Of a stretch of DNA of 64,000 nucleotides, positions 24,701-35,383 are shown piece by piece; the first letter of the stretch is position 1, and the number at the start of each line of letters is the position of its first letter. The notes under the pieces were generated by a model. That model worked only from the letters and a program-made list of their open reading frames with translations. It did not search any database and was not told the origin of the DNA. A program made the position numbers and the translations under genes. The stretch is from Parasponia andersonii (Eukaryota; Streptophyta; Magnoliopsida; Rosales; Cannabaceae), in assembly GCA_002914805.1 (NCBI GenBank), contig JXTB01000293.1, positions 208,221 to 272,220 of the forward strand, in the 5' to 3' direction.

Positions 24701-26020
24701 TAAAGCAGAGAATGAAAGCAAATACACACAACAATTTTTAGGCAACCAATATCATACTCCACATAATAAATAAGTAAGATAATCATCATCGCTAATAATA
24801 CATAAGCAGGTTCAAGGCTAACAGCATTTAATAGAACATAACAGCAATGCATAATATTCAATACAACAATAAACAGATAAACATTTTTACATCATGTAAA
24901 TCATACATGAAATAAGCATTAATGAAGAACATAGCAAAATATAGTCTCAACTTTAAAACAAAAAAACAGCAAAAAAAGAAATAGATAACAGACAATAATA
25001 AGAATTTATGATACCTAATATGCTCTTGAAAACAACTTTTAAAATCACTTTAGAAAAATAGAGATTGGACAATCACCAACAGAGATAGGAGCACAACAAA
25101 GAAAGTCAAGCAAGATATGAGTAAAGTAACTGTGTTTTAGGTAAGAACAGAAATAGAAAAAACTCAGACAGAAAAACCATGATAAATAATAAGAGTATAT
25201 ATGGGTAAATAGTAGTAGCAGAAATATAAAAAAGTACTAAAAAAATAAACACAGAAAATACATAGCAACATCCAGAGCCAACATGTAATGAGAAAAGAAA
25301 TATATAAAAGGAAAAAAGAAAGTGAGAAAAAAAGGGAAACTTATCCAACACAAAAGTATAAAGACTAAAAAAATATAATATGTGATACAAAAGTTTAAAA
25401 AAAAAAAAAAGAAAATTCTAAAAATATATTTGAGGAAAATAACATAATTTTCTCTACTCTGCTTTTTCTTTTCTTTTTTTATTCATACTTTCTTTTTGTA
25501 AAATTCAATAATATAAAAATATCAACAGATCATTACATGAATCCGTATAATGAGGTCCTAATTCATAAATGCAGACAGACAAATCAACAAATATTAAAAT
25601 ACAAATCATCATTACTACCAAAAAAATCATTGAAAGGTAATGAATATCAATCAAGTGGAATGGAAAAAACAGAGACAATAGTTCATAAAATACTCGAGAA
25701 ATTTACAAAGAGAAAAATAAAATATCTCCAAATCAGTATATATTTATTCTATACATATTCATGCATATTTACTTCAATAAAATCACTAACAAAGAAATAA
25801 AAAAGATCAAATGACCATACTCGTTCAAAGACTATGAACATGGATTCAGTGAAAAAAAAATAATTACACTTCAAGGAATGACAATCAGTTTGACCTCACT
25901 TATTCTCTCCAACATCACAAAAGAATCTCTCCTCCAAATGTAGGCCTACACTACAACCTGGGGCATTGAAAAGAAATCACATTACTAAACTTCAGACAAA
26001 AATTAAAAAAGAAAACAGAA
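21762..26020. other. AT-rich DNA without identified gene
   Basis: Long runs of A and T, with open frames that translate to hydrophobic, Phe/Ile/Tyr-rich text typical of chance frames in AT-rich DNA (for example 22964-23206 plus and 25106-25390 minus). AT dinucleotide runs occur at 22490-22530 and 24180-24225. No splice-consistent exon series, RNA gene or retroelement motif was recognised. Confidence 0.5.
24205..24223. repeat. (AT)n microsatellite
   Basis: A short uninterrupted AT/TA dinucleotide run inside a wider AT-rich stretch. Confidence 0.8.
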
Positions 26021-26341
26021 GGGGAAATGGCATTGTTATATCTACAGTACAAACCTCCTAGAAAGATTATCCTCAGCTAATCAAATTAAAGACCCATAAA
26101 ATTCAGATAATTTTTTTTAAAAAAACAAAAAAAAAACAAAAGGGGAAAAAGGCATTATTGTCTCTACAGTACAAACTTCCTAGAAAGATTATCCTCAACT
26201 GATCAAATTAAAGAACCATAAAATTCAGACAATTTTTTTTTTTAAAAAAAAAAAGACAAAGGGGAAAAAGGCATTATTATCTATACAGTAGAAACCTCCT
26301 AGAAAGATTATCCTCAGCTGATCAAATTAAAGACCCATATA
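26021..26341. repeat. Tandem repeat, period about 120 bp, 2.7 copies
   Basis: Copies begin at 26021, 26142 and 26261 with GGGGAAAnnGGCATT, followed by CTACAGTA-AAAC-TCCTAGAAAGATTATCCTCA and AATTAAAGA-CCATA. Spacing is 121 and 119 bp; the A-rich linker accounts for the length difference. The third copy stops at about 26341. The copies differ at few positions outside the poly-A linker, so the duplication is fairly recent relative to the surrounding decayed elements. Confidence 0.9.
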
Positions 26342-27033
26342 GGTGACTGAAAGCTCGAAATGCAAATACATCGCGAACCATAGCTCAACAACATAATTGA
26401 AAAATATTTCTATAGCAAAATCAAATCGAAAGAAGAAAATGCAAATACATCAAACTATAGCCCAACAAAACATGTCTATAACAGAACCAAATCAGAAGAA
26501 ACTAATCATAAAGAGGCGGAGTGGGGGAGGGAATCAGTTCATGCATAAACTAAAATACAACGATCCAAAGTAGGGAAAAATATCACGCATAAAAAAAATT
26601 GCAAAAGAAGAAAATTTCAGAAAGAAAAAATACCGAATAAGGAGTGAAGACTACCACACCAATAAAAAGATCCACGATGATTTAATCATGGCAAAGTCTA
26701 AATCAGAGTAATCAGAGCTATATTAACAAATAGAACATCAAACAACAAACGATTAAAATAAAAAAAAATAAAAATAAAAAACAATGAATCAAAGAACCTC
26801 AAGAAGGGGCATGGAAGAAAAAGTGAGAGATTGAGAGAGAAATAATTATAGATCAACTAAACAAAGATAGAGAGAAAAGTGATCTTGAAGGATTTTTTAT
26901 AGTAAAAAATAAGAGAGAAAAATAACATTAATAATTTAAGTTTTTTCATACACCTCATTATAATCGTCTATAATGAAGTGTATAAAACGATGATCTAAGA
27001 GTTAAAAAAAATGCTTACACATAGATTAACAAT
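26342..27033 (-). other. Possible 5' leader and leader intron of a minus-strand transcript
   Basis: Read on the minus strand from the TATA motif at 27034, this has a pyrimidine-rich leader (TCTCTCAATCTCTCACTTTTTC, ending CCCCTTCTTGAG then GTTCTTTGATTC near 26795-26820) followed by T-rich sequence that looks like a plant leader intron. No coding exon could be found further along the minus strand, so this may be a truncated gene front, a non-coding RNA or chance. Confidence 0.3.
26948..26983. other. Near-perfect hairpin, 15-bp arms, 6-nt loop
   Basis: Arms ATACACCTCATTATA and TATAATGAAGTGTAT are complementary at 14 of 15 positions, the exception being a G-T pair type, around the loop ATCGTC. 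It lies just downstream of the promoter-like cluster on the minus strand. Confidence 0.75.
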
Positions 27034-27074
27034 CTATATATAGTGGATGGCCCAGCCCATCACCTGTTTGGGCC
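27034..27074 (-). promoter_or_regulatory. Promoter-like cluster: TATA plus site II-type GGCCCA/TGGGCC motifs
   Basis: CTATATATAG at 27034-27043 sits beside three GGCCCA/AGCCCA/TGGGCC motifs (about 27049-27074). Motifs of the TGGGCC/T class (site II, bound by TCP factors) are common in promoters of plant housekeeping genes. On the minus strand the spacing to TATA is that of a core promoter. No gene has been identified downstream. Confidence 0.4.
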
Positions 27075-28099
27075 ACAACATAAATGGGTTTAGTCAGGCT
27101 GAATAAGGTTTACGGGGGAAGCTTATGGAGAGCCCCACATACCGTGTTTATGCAATATTAGCACCCGTGGTTGTACATTATGACGCATCTTATCATTTTA
27201 AAACAAATTTAACGAAAAGAAAGTAACAAGAGCACAAATTTATTCTCGTGTATGTGTATTAAAGTAACAGAAATTTTAAACTAAAATGGTATTAAACTTG
27301 ATAATGAATTTAAAATGAATATTTTTGTTAAATTTGACTAATGAATGTGGTGTTAGTAATTTTTTTTTAGAATTTAGGGGTATTAACTTTGATAGCTTTA
27401 GTATAGAGGTACCACTGTAATTCCTTCATAAATCAGGCAGTGAGAATGGATATTTTCTTCTTTCCGATTATGGTGTCACACATTTCAGGTGACTCTCCTC
27501 ATATGTACCAAATGACTTTCAGTTACTGTAGAACTACGATAATTTAAAAGTTCTAGAAACATGACGATGATGCTCTCCAATTGTTTAGTATTACAAGCCT
27601 GAAAATGGAAGTCGGCTGAAGGGATAGGCGATTTAGGCCAGGCCCCTAATTTTAGGCTTTATTTCAGATGATTTAATATTTTTTTTGCAATAATATCTCC
27701 TTAATGTTATATAATTCCGTACACAGTATATAAGTATATATCGATTACCATCTTTATCTATTAGGTTTATAGGGGGAAAAAAAATTGAAATTAAAAAATC
27801 CCATAGACTAGCGACGTCTTCTTTAAATACTTTCACCGCAAAAAGAAAAAACAAAACAGAAAAAAACGATGCGATTAATTTTTCTAATTAAGTTATGAAA
27901 TTTTTTAATTAGTCTAATTAGATTATAATCAATATTTTTCGAAAAACAACGGAAAAAAAAGAGAAAAAAACTCTTATTACTGCTAATCTGTGCACATATT
28001 ATTCTTCGATTGAATGGATTCACATTTAAGTCCAACCAATTCAATTTTTCAAACAAAAGAGTTTTGAATTTAGTTTTTTGAGTTCTTTATATTGTTATT
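27075..28099. other. Intergenic AT-rich DNA
   Basis: Mixed sequence without family-level coding matches. A moderately GC-rich piece at 27100-27180 continues the promoter-like region. Frames at 27633-27854 and 27823-28056 on the minus strand are Phe/Ile-rich and judged to be chance. Confidence 0.45.
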
Positions 28100-28240
28100 A
28101 TTTTCTCATACGTATGTTCTCTAAATTTATATTATTTTCTTATATGTATGTTCTCTAAATTTATATTGTAATATTATTTTTTTTATATATGTATGTTCTC
28201 TAAATTTATATTGTAATACTATTTTTTTTACTGCTTTTGT
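28100..28240. repeat. Short tandem repeat, three copies of GTATGTTCTCTAAATTTATATT
   Basis: The phrase GTATGTTCTCTAAATTTA begins at 28112, 28146 and 28191, spaced 34 and 45 bp, the difference lying in the T-rich linker. Confidence 0.85.
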
Positions 28241-28699
28241 TATTTATTAGAACATGTTTCCGCTCTTACTGTGTTTAATTACTAGTAATAATTTATAAGT
28301 ATGTCTAATAGAAAATATATACCTATACGAGAGACTTGAAAGAAAACACCAAGTTTTATTGTTAAGTTTTTTTACAAGCATTCCCAAAAAAGATGAAAAC
28401 ACGAGAAAAAATTTTGTTGTGGAACAATCAATTTGTTTTTTGTTTTTCTTAATTCCATAAAACACTGGATATAAGAGCCAATTACATTTTATTTAAAAAA
28501 AAAAACTAGATATAATAGCCAATCTTTGAGTGTAATGATTCAACTAATTATTATGTATCTCAAAAACTAGGAAAACGCTAAGACTCATCTTTAAAATTCC
28601 TCTTTACAAATTTCACCTAAGGTGATACGACCCTCTTGAATTCCATCATCATCTCCATTATCCAACTCAGATGTGTGAATCAACACCCATAATTTCGAA

Positions 28700-28870
28700 A
28701 CCCAATGTCCAATAGTCTAGTGGTTAGAGCACGTATTTCCAGTGATTTGGACCTGGGCACGAGTATTTGGGCCGAAATGACTTTTTATTAGGAGAGTGGT
28801 AAATGCAGTCTTTTATTTTATTGTTTGACATTAGATTTGAACTCCACTGTTTATCTCACTTCACAATATC
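28700..28870 (+). repeat. tRNA-derived SINE-like head
   Basis: TAGTCTAGTGGTTAGAGC (from 28713) fits the RNA polymerase III A box (TRGYNNANNGG). About 40 bases on, GGGCACGAGTATT (from 28755) is a weak B box (GGTTCGANTCC). The sequence does not fold into a good tRNA: the anticodon arm and acceptor end are not convincing. A head of this kind followed by unrelated sequence is typical of plant SINEs. The 3' end and target duplication could not be fixed. Confidence 0.4.
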
Positions 28871-29099
28871 ACAATAATGGAGTCCATGTCAAGCAACGAG
28901 TAATAGATTTAGGGTTGTTTGAATATATTTTTATTTTCTGTTTTCTGTTTAAATAAACAAAAATTTACAAATTTTTTGGGGAAACGTGCTTAGTAGTGTT
29001 GTTTTGTTCTCTATTTAAAAACAATTATAAACAAAATTTTTTAAAATAATGGAAGTGAAAATTTTCATTTCAAAAATTTTTTAAAACAGAAAGTAAATA

Positions 29100-29470
29100 C
29101 AAAAGGTGGTATTTTACTAAATAAAAGTTTTTAAGTGGTATTTTGTAAATAAACTTTCCGAAGTGATTCTTTCTAAATAAAATTTTACAAATGAGGAAAT
29201 TTGATTTTTTTAAGGGAAATTTTAAAAAAAATGAAAAAACCCAAAAATTGAAAATGATTGAAAAATTTCAAAATCCAAATAAAAAAAAACAACTTTAAAT
29301 AAATGAAAAAAACCTGAAAGAAACAAACAAAGTAATTCCAAGAACAATGAAAAAAAACAATTTTTTTCAAAAAGTAACACTTTTAATATAAGTAAGATTT
29401 ATAAAAATGTTACTTTTCTAAAATAACTTTTAAAAAATGATACTTTTCTAAATTACTTTGGAATTTAAAA
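29100..29470. repeat. AT-rich minisatellite interrupted by E3
   Basis: Degenerate units of about 28-32 bp of the form RTGRTAYTTTTCTAAATAAACTTTTAAAA recur (for example near 29105, 29133, 29160, 29408 and 29437). Very similar units occur at 63661-63740, on the other side of element E3, consistent with E3 having inserted into one repeat array. Confidence 0.55.
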
Positions 29471-29682
29471 AAAAAATCAGCCCATCTATAAGATATTTCA
29501 AGTTTTGGTATGTTGGGCTTAGAATTTTGTAAGAAACCTTTACAAATTAATATTTTCATCTATGGTATTTGTTCGGGATCAGACCTTATGTTCTTATTAA
29601 TTAATAAGACCTGTGATTAATTAAAACAAAATACAGAATAATTGAGATTAAGGTTAGATCACAGAGCGTACACAGGAAGAGC

Positions 29683-30060
29683 TATCACAATACGTGCCAC
29701 GTGTCAAAGTCATAGTAGGCGATCAAGGTAGAAAACGACATTTCCCATGGCATCTTTGCCACATTAGTGACTGTAGAAATGAATTGCTTAATGTACACAT
29801 GTATAAGAGTCATCACAATACTATCTACGTGTTGAAGTCCTGATGAGCAATCGATAGAGAAAACGACACTTTCCACAGCGCCTTTGCCACGTTAGCGGTA
29901 GCAGGAATAATGTGCTTACAATATAACAATAATAACAATAATGGCGTAATAATAATGTAAGTGTTATCACAACACTGACAATGCGTATCGAAGTCCCGAT
30001 AGGAAGTCACAATAAAGAACGATACTTCCCATGGCGTCCTTATACATAGGTGGTTACAGA
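29683..30060. repeat. Three-copy internal repeat of the E3 LTR
   Basis: Segments beginning ATCACAATA near 29684, 29812 and 29966 share a series GTGT-GAAGTCCCGAT-GGCGGTCA, AACGACACTTCCCA-GGC and CACATTAGNGATTACAG. The same three copies are found in the right LTR near 58616, 58747 and 58899, so the triplication predates insertion. On the minus strand it lies downstream of the TATA box, i.e. in the transcribed R/U5 part. Confidence 0.75.
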
Positions 30061-31193
30061 GATAATTAGCTTATGGATCGACGATAATGTAATAATGCGG
30101 AAATAATAAAAAGGTCTAGTTCAAGGAAGTGAATAAACCTAACACAATATCTACTAGGAATTGGGTACATAAAATAAAGGGNAGTGAAAGAGAACACAAA
30201 ATCTCAAACTTATGCCACAAATCAAGCACATAGTATGAGAAGAGTAGCTTGGGACCCATAAATCACTGAAGTGCAAGAGTTAGAAGCTACATGAAAAAAA
30301 TTTTTGTTGCACAAGTTAGTAGAAAAAGTACGTTAAAATAATAAGATAATAGCAAAAGTTATAAAACTAATCGACTAATAAGAAAGTGGTATAAAACTAA
30401 TTATGAAATAGGAAGTGATGTAAAATAATTGTTCGGCCTAGAATATGTGAATAAATAAGTGTGGACTTAGGAAGTAGATGTGTGAAAATGTCTAGGCCTA
30501 TGTGAATATTTGTAGATATGTCAATAGGAATATGTGTATTTAGAGATGTGTGTACGTGTAAGTGTAAAGACTTGGTGACCAGGCTATATAAGTTACATGC
30601 CGATAAAAGTAAGATGAAGCTAGTAGTGATAATAACAAGGAAATAAAAAGGGAGAAAAAAGGAGACTTATCTTCGAATTATCAAACCAAGATGGTGATGG
30701 AGGTATTGATATTGAGCTTCGTATTCGTATTGGTAAACACATGAAGAGATAATGACGATGTTTGAATAAGATAAGGCCACGGGTTAAAAACAAAGAAACG
30801 AGTGATGGTAATATCAATTTTATGGAGCCATAGGTTTAAGGAAAGACAAATGATGTTGGTGGTGGTGTAAACATGAAGTATAGGGGTAATAAGATAATGA
30901 AGGAGTTTTGGTGACTTCGGGTGAGAAGTGAATGGTAATGTTGGTGGCAATATACCCACGGGTTAAAGGGGAAAGGAGAGATGGTAGTGGTGTTAAATAT
31001 GTATGTAAAAGAAATTGAAGATGGTGATGATAATATGGAGGTTACAGATAAACACAAAGCAAGAGCAAGAGAGTGAAGAAGCTTGAAAACACAATTGATT
31101 GGAAATAAGGACAGAAAAAGAATACGGCTAAAGAAAAATAAGAGAGGTATTGTATTATAACTCATTAGGTTACAAATGAAAGTATTACCTCTC

Positions 31194-31201
31194 TATTTAT
31201 A
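31194..31201 (-). promoter_or_regulatory. TATA box of the E3 3' LTR
   Basis: Minus strand TATAAATA followed by GAGAGGTAATAC. The other LTR has the same word at 63152-63159 in the same context, so it is the likely LTR promoter. Confidence 0.7.
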
Positions 31202-31322
31202 GGTAAAGAATTCCTTGTACAATAAGAGGATTTTTACTATAAGGAAATAAGGTGTCAAGTATCCATTAGCTAACTCATCTTAATGGACAAGAGAATTAGA
31301 TATCAAGCTATTATTAGCTTAA

Positions 31323-31940
31323 TATCACAACCCTAGCCTCAAACTAGATAATCGCGCGATACTTAATACAGTCCGTCATACTAAGTCAGCCTAACAATAC
31401 TCAAGAAAATAGCTTAGATAAGAGACAAATTAGTAAAGGATAAGAGAGTTTGAGTGAATAAAAATTTTGTATTACTCTTAGAAAGCTTACAACTCTCAAA
31501 AATGGGACTTGTGTACAAATAGACCCAAGTGGCCCTTTATATAGGCAAAGCTTAAACCAACCAAGGGTTATAATCGTTTCAAGTGGCATGTTCTTACAAA
31601 GGATCTATAATCTTCCCAAATAAAAGAGTAATATCTACAAAGATATTTATATGGAGAAATCTAGAACAAGCATGGCCTAGATCTTTCTAGGAGGTTCACC
31701 CACTATCTTGGCTTTCCTAACCCATCTAGCACTATCCGGCCTTATTTAGAGCCACATAGGACTTAATAGCACCATCTAGAGTCTCTTAGTATGGCCAAGA
31801 CCTCTCTTGATTATTCTAGAAGTGTCCACCATGTTCTGGGTCTTCCCCTATCCTCTTGGGTAAGTAGTATATATAGAGAATCTTAGAGCCATGGGGAGCA
31901 ATATTTGAATTTTAGGGTGCCAAATGAGTAGGGCATAATA
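31323..31940 (-). repeat. 3' LTR of E4
   Basis: 618 bp, matching 36608-37262. In plus orientation it starts TATCACAACCCTAGCC, where the other copy has TGTCACAACCC, and ends GGGCATAATA. Minus-strand TATATAAA at 31537-31544 is the probable promoter, conserved at 36827-36834. Confidence 0.9.
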
Positions 31941-31954
31941 CTTTTCCCTACTCA
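31941..31954 (-). other. Polypurine tract of E4
   Basis: Minus strand TGAGTAGGGAAAAG directly precedes the 3' LTR, the expected plus-strand priming site for reverse transcription. Confidence 0.75.
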
Positions 31955-31984
31955 AGTTCAAAACGTCCCCTCTGCGCTATCAAC

Positions 31985-32566
31985 TTTGAACCGCTCGATA
32001 TGGTGTCTGAATTACCATAAGGTATCCTCATACTCCAAGCTAGCCTCAGCTTCAAGCAAAATCTTCCATTTCACTAGGTGTTCTCGATAATTAGGTATAT
32101 TATGTCAGCAGATTAAGCGATCAGTCAGAATATTCTCCATCTCTTTATTAAAAGAGATTACCACCGCAATAGGAGCCCTTTTGGACTTGCTTCTTAAAGG
32201 GTCTTCCTCGTCTCTATGGTAGGATTTTAGTATGCTAACATGGAAGACAGGGAAAATCTTTAACTTGGTAGGGAGTTGAAGCTTATAGGAGACTTTACTC
32301 ATATGCATGAGTACCAGAAATAGACCTTTGTACTTGCGCACCAACCCTTTATATACCTTTCTCAAGGTTTTGAATTGTAAGGGCAGTAACTTAACAAGGA
32401 CTAAATCCTCCTCTTGGTACTCATTGTCTCCTTTAGAAGTTTTATTCAAGTAGGCCCTAACTAACTCCACTTGTTCATGCCATGCCTTAGCAAACTTGAA
32501 TGCCGCTGGACTTTTCCCACCGTAATTTGTCACTAAGGTATATGGGGTCATAGGTTGTTGACCCAT
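31985..32566 (-). pseudogene. Integrase C-terminus and chromodomain of E4
   Basis: A 153-codon open frame (32566-32105) covers the integrase tail: VSYKLQLPTKLKIFPVFHVS is the GPY-type end seen in chromoviruses. Beyond a stop at about 32105 the same reading continues with a classical chromodomain, NIPNYREHLVKWKILLEAEA, ending in FRHHIERF. The position after integrase and the YLVKW-like core identify it as a chromodomain that would bind histone marks and direct integration. Trp of the usual SWE motif is replaced (ASLE). Stops interrupt near 32105 and 32030. Confidence 0.85.
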
Positions 32567-33233
32567 GACTATCTCAAAGGGGCTTTTACTTGTGGACTCA
32601 TTCCTCTAGAGGTTAAAGGAAGATTAGGCCACGTCAAGTAAGTTTGCCCAAACTTTTTGGTTGGCACTTACAAAGTGCCTCAAGTATAACTCTAGTAAGG
32701 TGTTCACCCTCTCCATCTAGCCATCACTTTGGGGGTAAAAGCTAGTAAAAAAGTTCAAATCTGAACCCATCAACTTGAACAATTTTGTCCAAAACTTTCC
32801 AGTGAATCGAGGGTCACGATCACTTACAATGTTTGACGGGACTCTCTAGAGCTTCACAACATGCTTCTTAAAGAGCCACTCAGTCTCATCAGCAGGATAA
32901 TTGGTGAAGCAAGTATAAAGATAGCATATTTGCTGAAGTGATTAACTACCACTATAGTACAACCAAAGCCTTCTGACTTAGGCAGACTAGTGATAAAATC
33001 CATAGAGACACTCTTCTATGGCCTCTCAGGAATAGGAAGAGGTTCTAACAATCTATCTGATGATTGTTGTTCCACCTTATTATGTTAGCATACAAGACAA
33101 GTTTGCACATAGGCCTCGACATCTTCCCTCAGTTGAGGCCAATAGTAGATAGCTTTGATAAGAGCAAGAGTGCATTACTGATCTAGGTGACCAGCCCACA
33201 AAGAATCGTGGTACTATTTAATAAGCTCTTTTC
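32567..33233 (-). pseudogene. Integrase core of E4, heavily broken
   Basis: Between the RNase H and the integrase tail the minus strand encodes fragments such as PIPERP, SVSMDFITSLPKS (near 33000) and DRDPRF-type sequence near 32815, in the order of an integrase. Stops and frameshifts are frequent and no frame stays open beyond about 60 codons. It is recognisable mainly by position and by the DFITSLP segment, which carries the first catalytic Asp. Confidence 0.75.
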
Positions 33234-33830
33234 TTAAGTTCCCCCACCTAGGCATATACAGTTGATTACCTTTGGCGTAGAAAAGTCCTTGTTCAGCCAA
33301 AAGTGTCTCGTCTTTCCTTCCTTCACTAAAGGTAGCAGGCTCTTTGCAAGAACATTGTGTTCTAGCATTTCTTTGATTTTCTTTATCAAGGTGCTATCGG
33401 GCGTGCTTATGGCAGCTAGCTCTACCTTTCTACTTAGGGCATCCACCACCACATTGGCCTTCCTAAGCTTGTATTCAAGCTTATAGTCAAATTCTGCTAT
33501 GAAGTCTTGCCACCGAGCATGCTTAGGACTCAACTTTTTCTGAGTTTGAAAGTACCTTATGGCTAAGTTGTCGGTTATGATCGTAAAGTGAGTACCCAAC
33601 AAGTAGTGTCACCATATCCTTATGCAATGGCTAATAGCAGTCATCTCCTTTTCTTGCACCATGTAGCATCTCTTGGTGTCATTTAGCCTGCGATTTTCAT
33701 AAGTAATGAGACACCCTTCTTGCATTAGTACTCTGCCAATAGCAAAGTCAGAGGCATCCGTGTGAAGCTCATAAGCTTTAGAGTGGTCAAGAAAATTAAG
33801 AACTGTCTCTTCGTTTACTGCCTTTTTCAA
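33234..33830 (-). pseudogene. RNase H domain of E4
   Basis: Two open frames cover it. 33830-33609 has YELHTDASDFAIGRVLMQEG and the R-RLNDTKR-YMVQEKEM series with the first Asp and the Glu; 33602-33234 has HFTIITDNLAIRYFQTQKKL with the next Asp, then ARWQDFIAEFDYKLEYKLRKANVVVDALSRK, the typical end of a Ty3/gypsy RNase H. A stop between them at about 33605-33608 is the main break; all three acidic residues are present. Confidence 0.9.
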
Positions 33831-34115
33831 GTCTTCGAATGAAACTTGACACTCAGGTGTCCATTCTCAAGACTTGTTCTTCTTGAGCAAGTTAGTAAGT
33901 GGTGTTGCTCTTGCTGAGTAAGACTTAATGAACCTCCTATAGTAGTTCACAAGTTCGAGGAAATATCTCAACTCTGGCACCTTTGTAGGAAGTTTCCACT
34001 CTTGGATGTCTTATACCTTGGCTTCATCCATCATAAGTTTCCCATCCTTTATCTTATGTCCTAGGAACATCACTTCCTCTTGGGCAAAGGAGCACTTCTC
34101 CTTTTTGATGAATAG

Positions 34116-34962
34116 TTAGTTCTCCCTCAAAATCTCGAATACTTTCCTCAAATGTTCTAGGTGCTCTTCCATGGTTTTGCTATAGATGACTATATCATCA
34201 AGATAGACTATCTCAAACCGATCGAGGTAGGGATGGAATATCTTATTCATTAGGGTGCAGAAAGTAGCGGGTGCATTGATAAGATCAAATGGCATGACTA
34301 AGAACTCATAGGCACCATACCTTTTCACACATGTGGTCTTGGGCTTATCTCCCTTTGCTCTATGCACTTGGTAGTATCCCGAGTATAGATCAAACTTCGA
34401 GAAATATCTAGCATTCCCATGTTGATCAAACAAGTCTACAATAAGTGCAATAAGTGCAATAAGTGAAATATCTAGCATTACCTTATTAAGAGCCTGGTAA
34501 TCAATGCACATCATTAGTGAGCCATCTTTCCTTTTTTGGAATAATATCGGGGCACCGAAAAGGGCTTTCGAGGCCTGATAAAACCTCATCAAGCAACTCA
34601 TTAAGTTATTCCTAGAGTTCCACCAACTCCGGAGGGGCCATTCAATAGGGATTCATCGTAGATGGCCTTATGCCTAGTTCTAGCTCAATTTCATGATCCA
34701 CCTCCCTCCTAGGTTGAAGTTTCTTAGGGAGAGCATCAAGAATCACGTCTCGAAATTCCTCCAAGACAGCTTGTATCTCCATGGGTAATTTACCTCGAGG
34801 TTTTAACTCTTCATCATCGTGCTCCTTTAGGATGGCCAAGTAACTATCCTCCTCCCTTCTCAAGCCCTTCTTGAGTTGAAGTGCAGAGAGTACTTTGTTT
34901 TCCATTTTTATGGACCACTCCATTGGTACCACAAACGCCTTTTCACCATCCATGATGCACAT
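34116..34962 (-). pseudogene. Reverse transcriptase domain of E4
   Basis: The best kept RT of the window. 34601-34116 is open for 161 codons and shows IDYQALNKVM, ARYFSKFDLYSGYYQVHRA, YGAYEFLVMPFDLINAPATFC and an intact catalytic box IVYLDDIVIYS. The N-terminal part (34962-34642) includes LEEFRDVILDALPKKLQPRREVDHEIEL. A stop and frame change near 34602-34640 separate them. A short in-place duplication, ATAAGTGCA repeated near 34440-34460, expands the segment before LFDQ. Confidence 0.92.
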
Positions 34963-35330
34963 AGAGTTGGCAAAAGGAACGGGAATGCCCGCACTTTATC
35001 AAGAAACTCTAAACCACCACTACAAAGCCGTCTATTGGCATAACTAGTAAGTCAACTTAGTCAACCCATACACCTAGGCTAGCCTTGACACCATGAGCAA
35101 CCCCATGGATGGGGCATCTACTAAATTTACTACCTTAAAAGAGCCTCTTCTATTGGACACTGACAAGCCCAACTGCCTAGATTCCTCAATAGAGATAAAG
35201 TTATGGGATGCACTATGTCAACCAAGGCTTTAGTGGCCTTGCCATTGATTGTTGCATCCACAAAGAGTAGGCCCTTAGCTTATGACTTAGGGGCCAATTG
35301 CAAAGCGTTAAGGAGTTGCAAGGAACCAAC
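34963..35330 (-). pseudogene. Protease region of E4
   Basis: Minus strand LLFVDATINGKATKALVDI (35280-35220) leads into the retropepsin active site. ALVD is kept but a one-base deletion after it shifts the frame, so the usual D-T/S-G triplet cannot be read through; the shifted frame gives ASHNF. The rest of the domain is fragmented. Confidence 0.7.
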
Positions 35331-35383
35331 AAATGTACCATCATCTATTCTATCACCTTATTCTTGGCTTAGCTCGAAGGCAA

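Noticed and set aside
22964-25390. Membrane-protein-like frames (Phe/Ile/Tyr-rich)
   Set aside because: Typical translation of T-rich non-coding DNA; no conserved motif and no supporting context.
28705-28770. Functional tRNA gene
   Set aside because: A box is good but the B box is poor and no complete cloverleaf with a paired acceptor stem can be drawn.
30620-31165. Pro/Ser/Thr-rich minus-strand frames in the E3 LTR, with a similar one at 62742-63005
   Set aside because: Both lie at the same place in the two LTR copies and reflect LTR base composition; no motif, and the frames differ in extent between copies.
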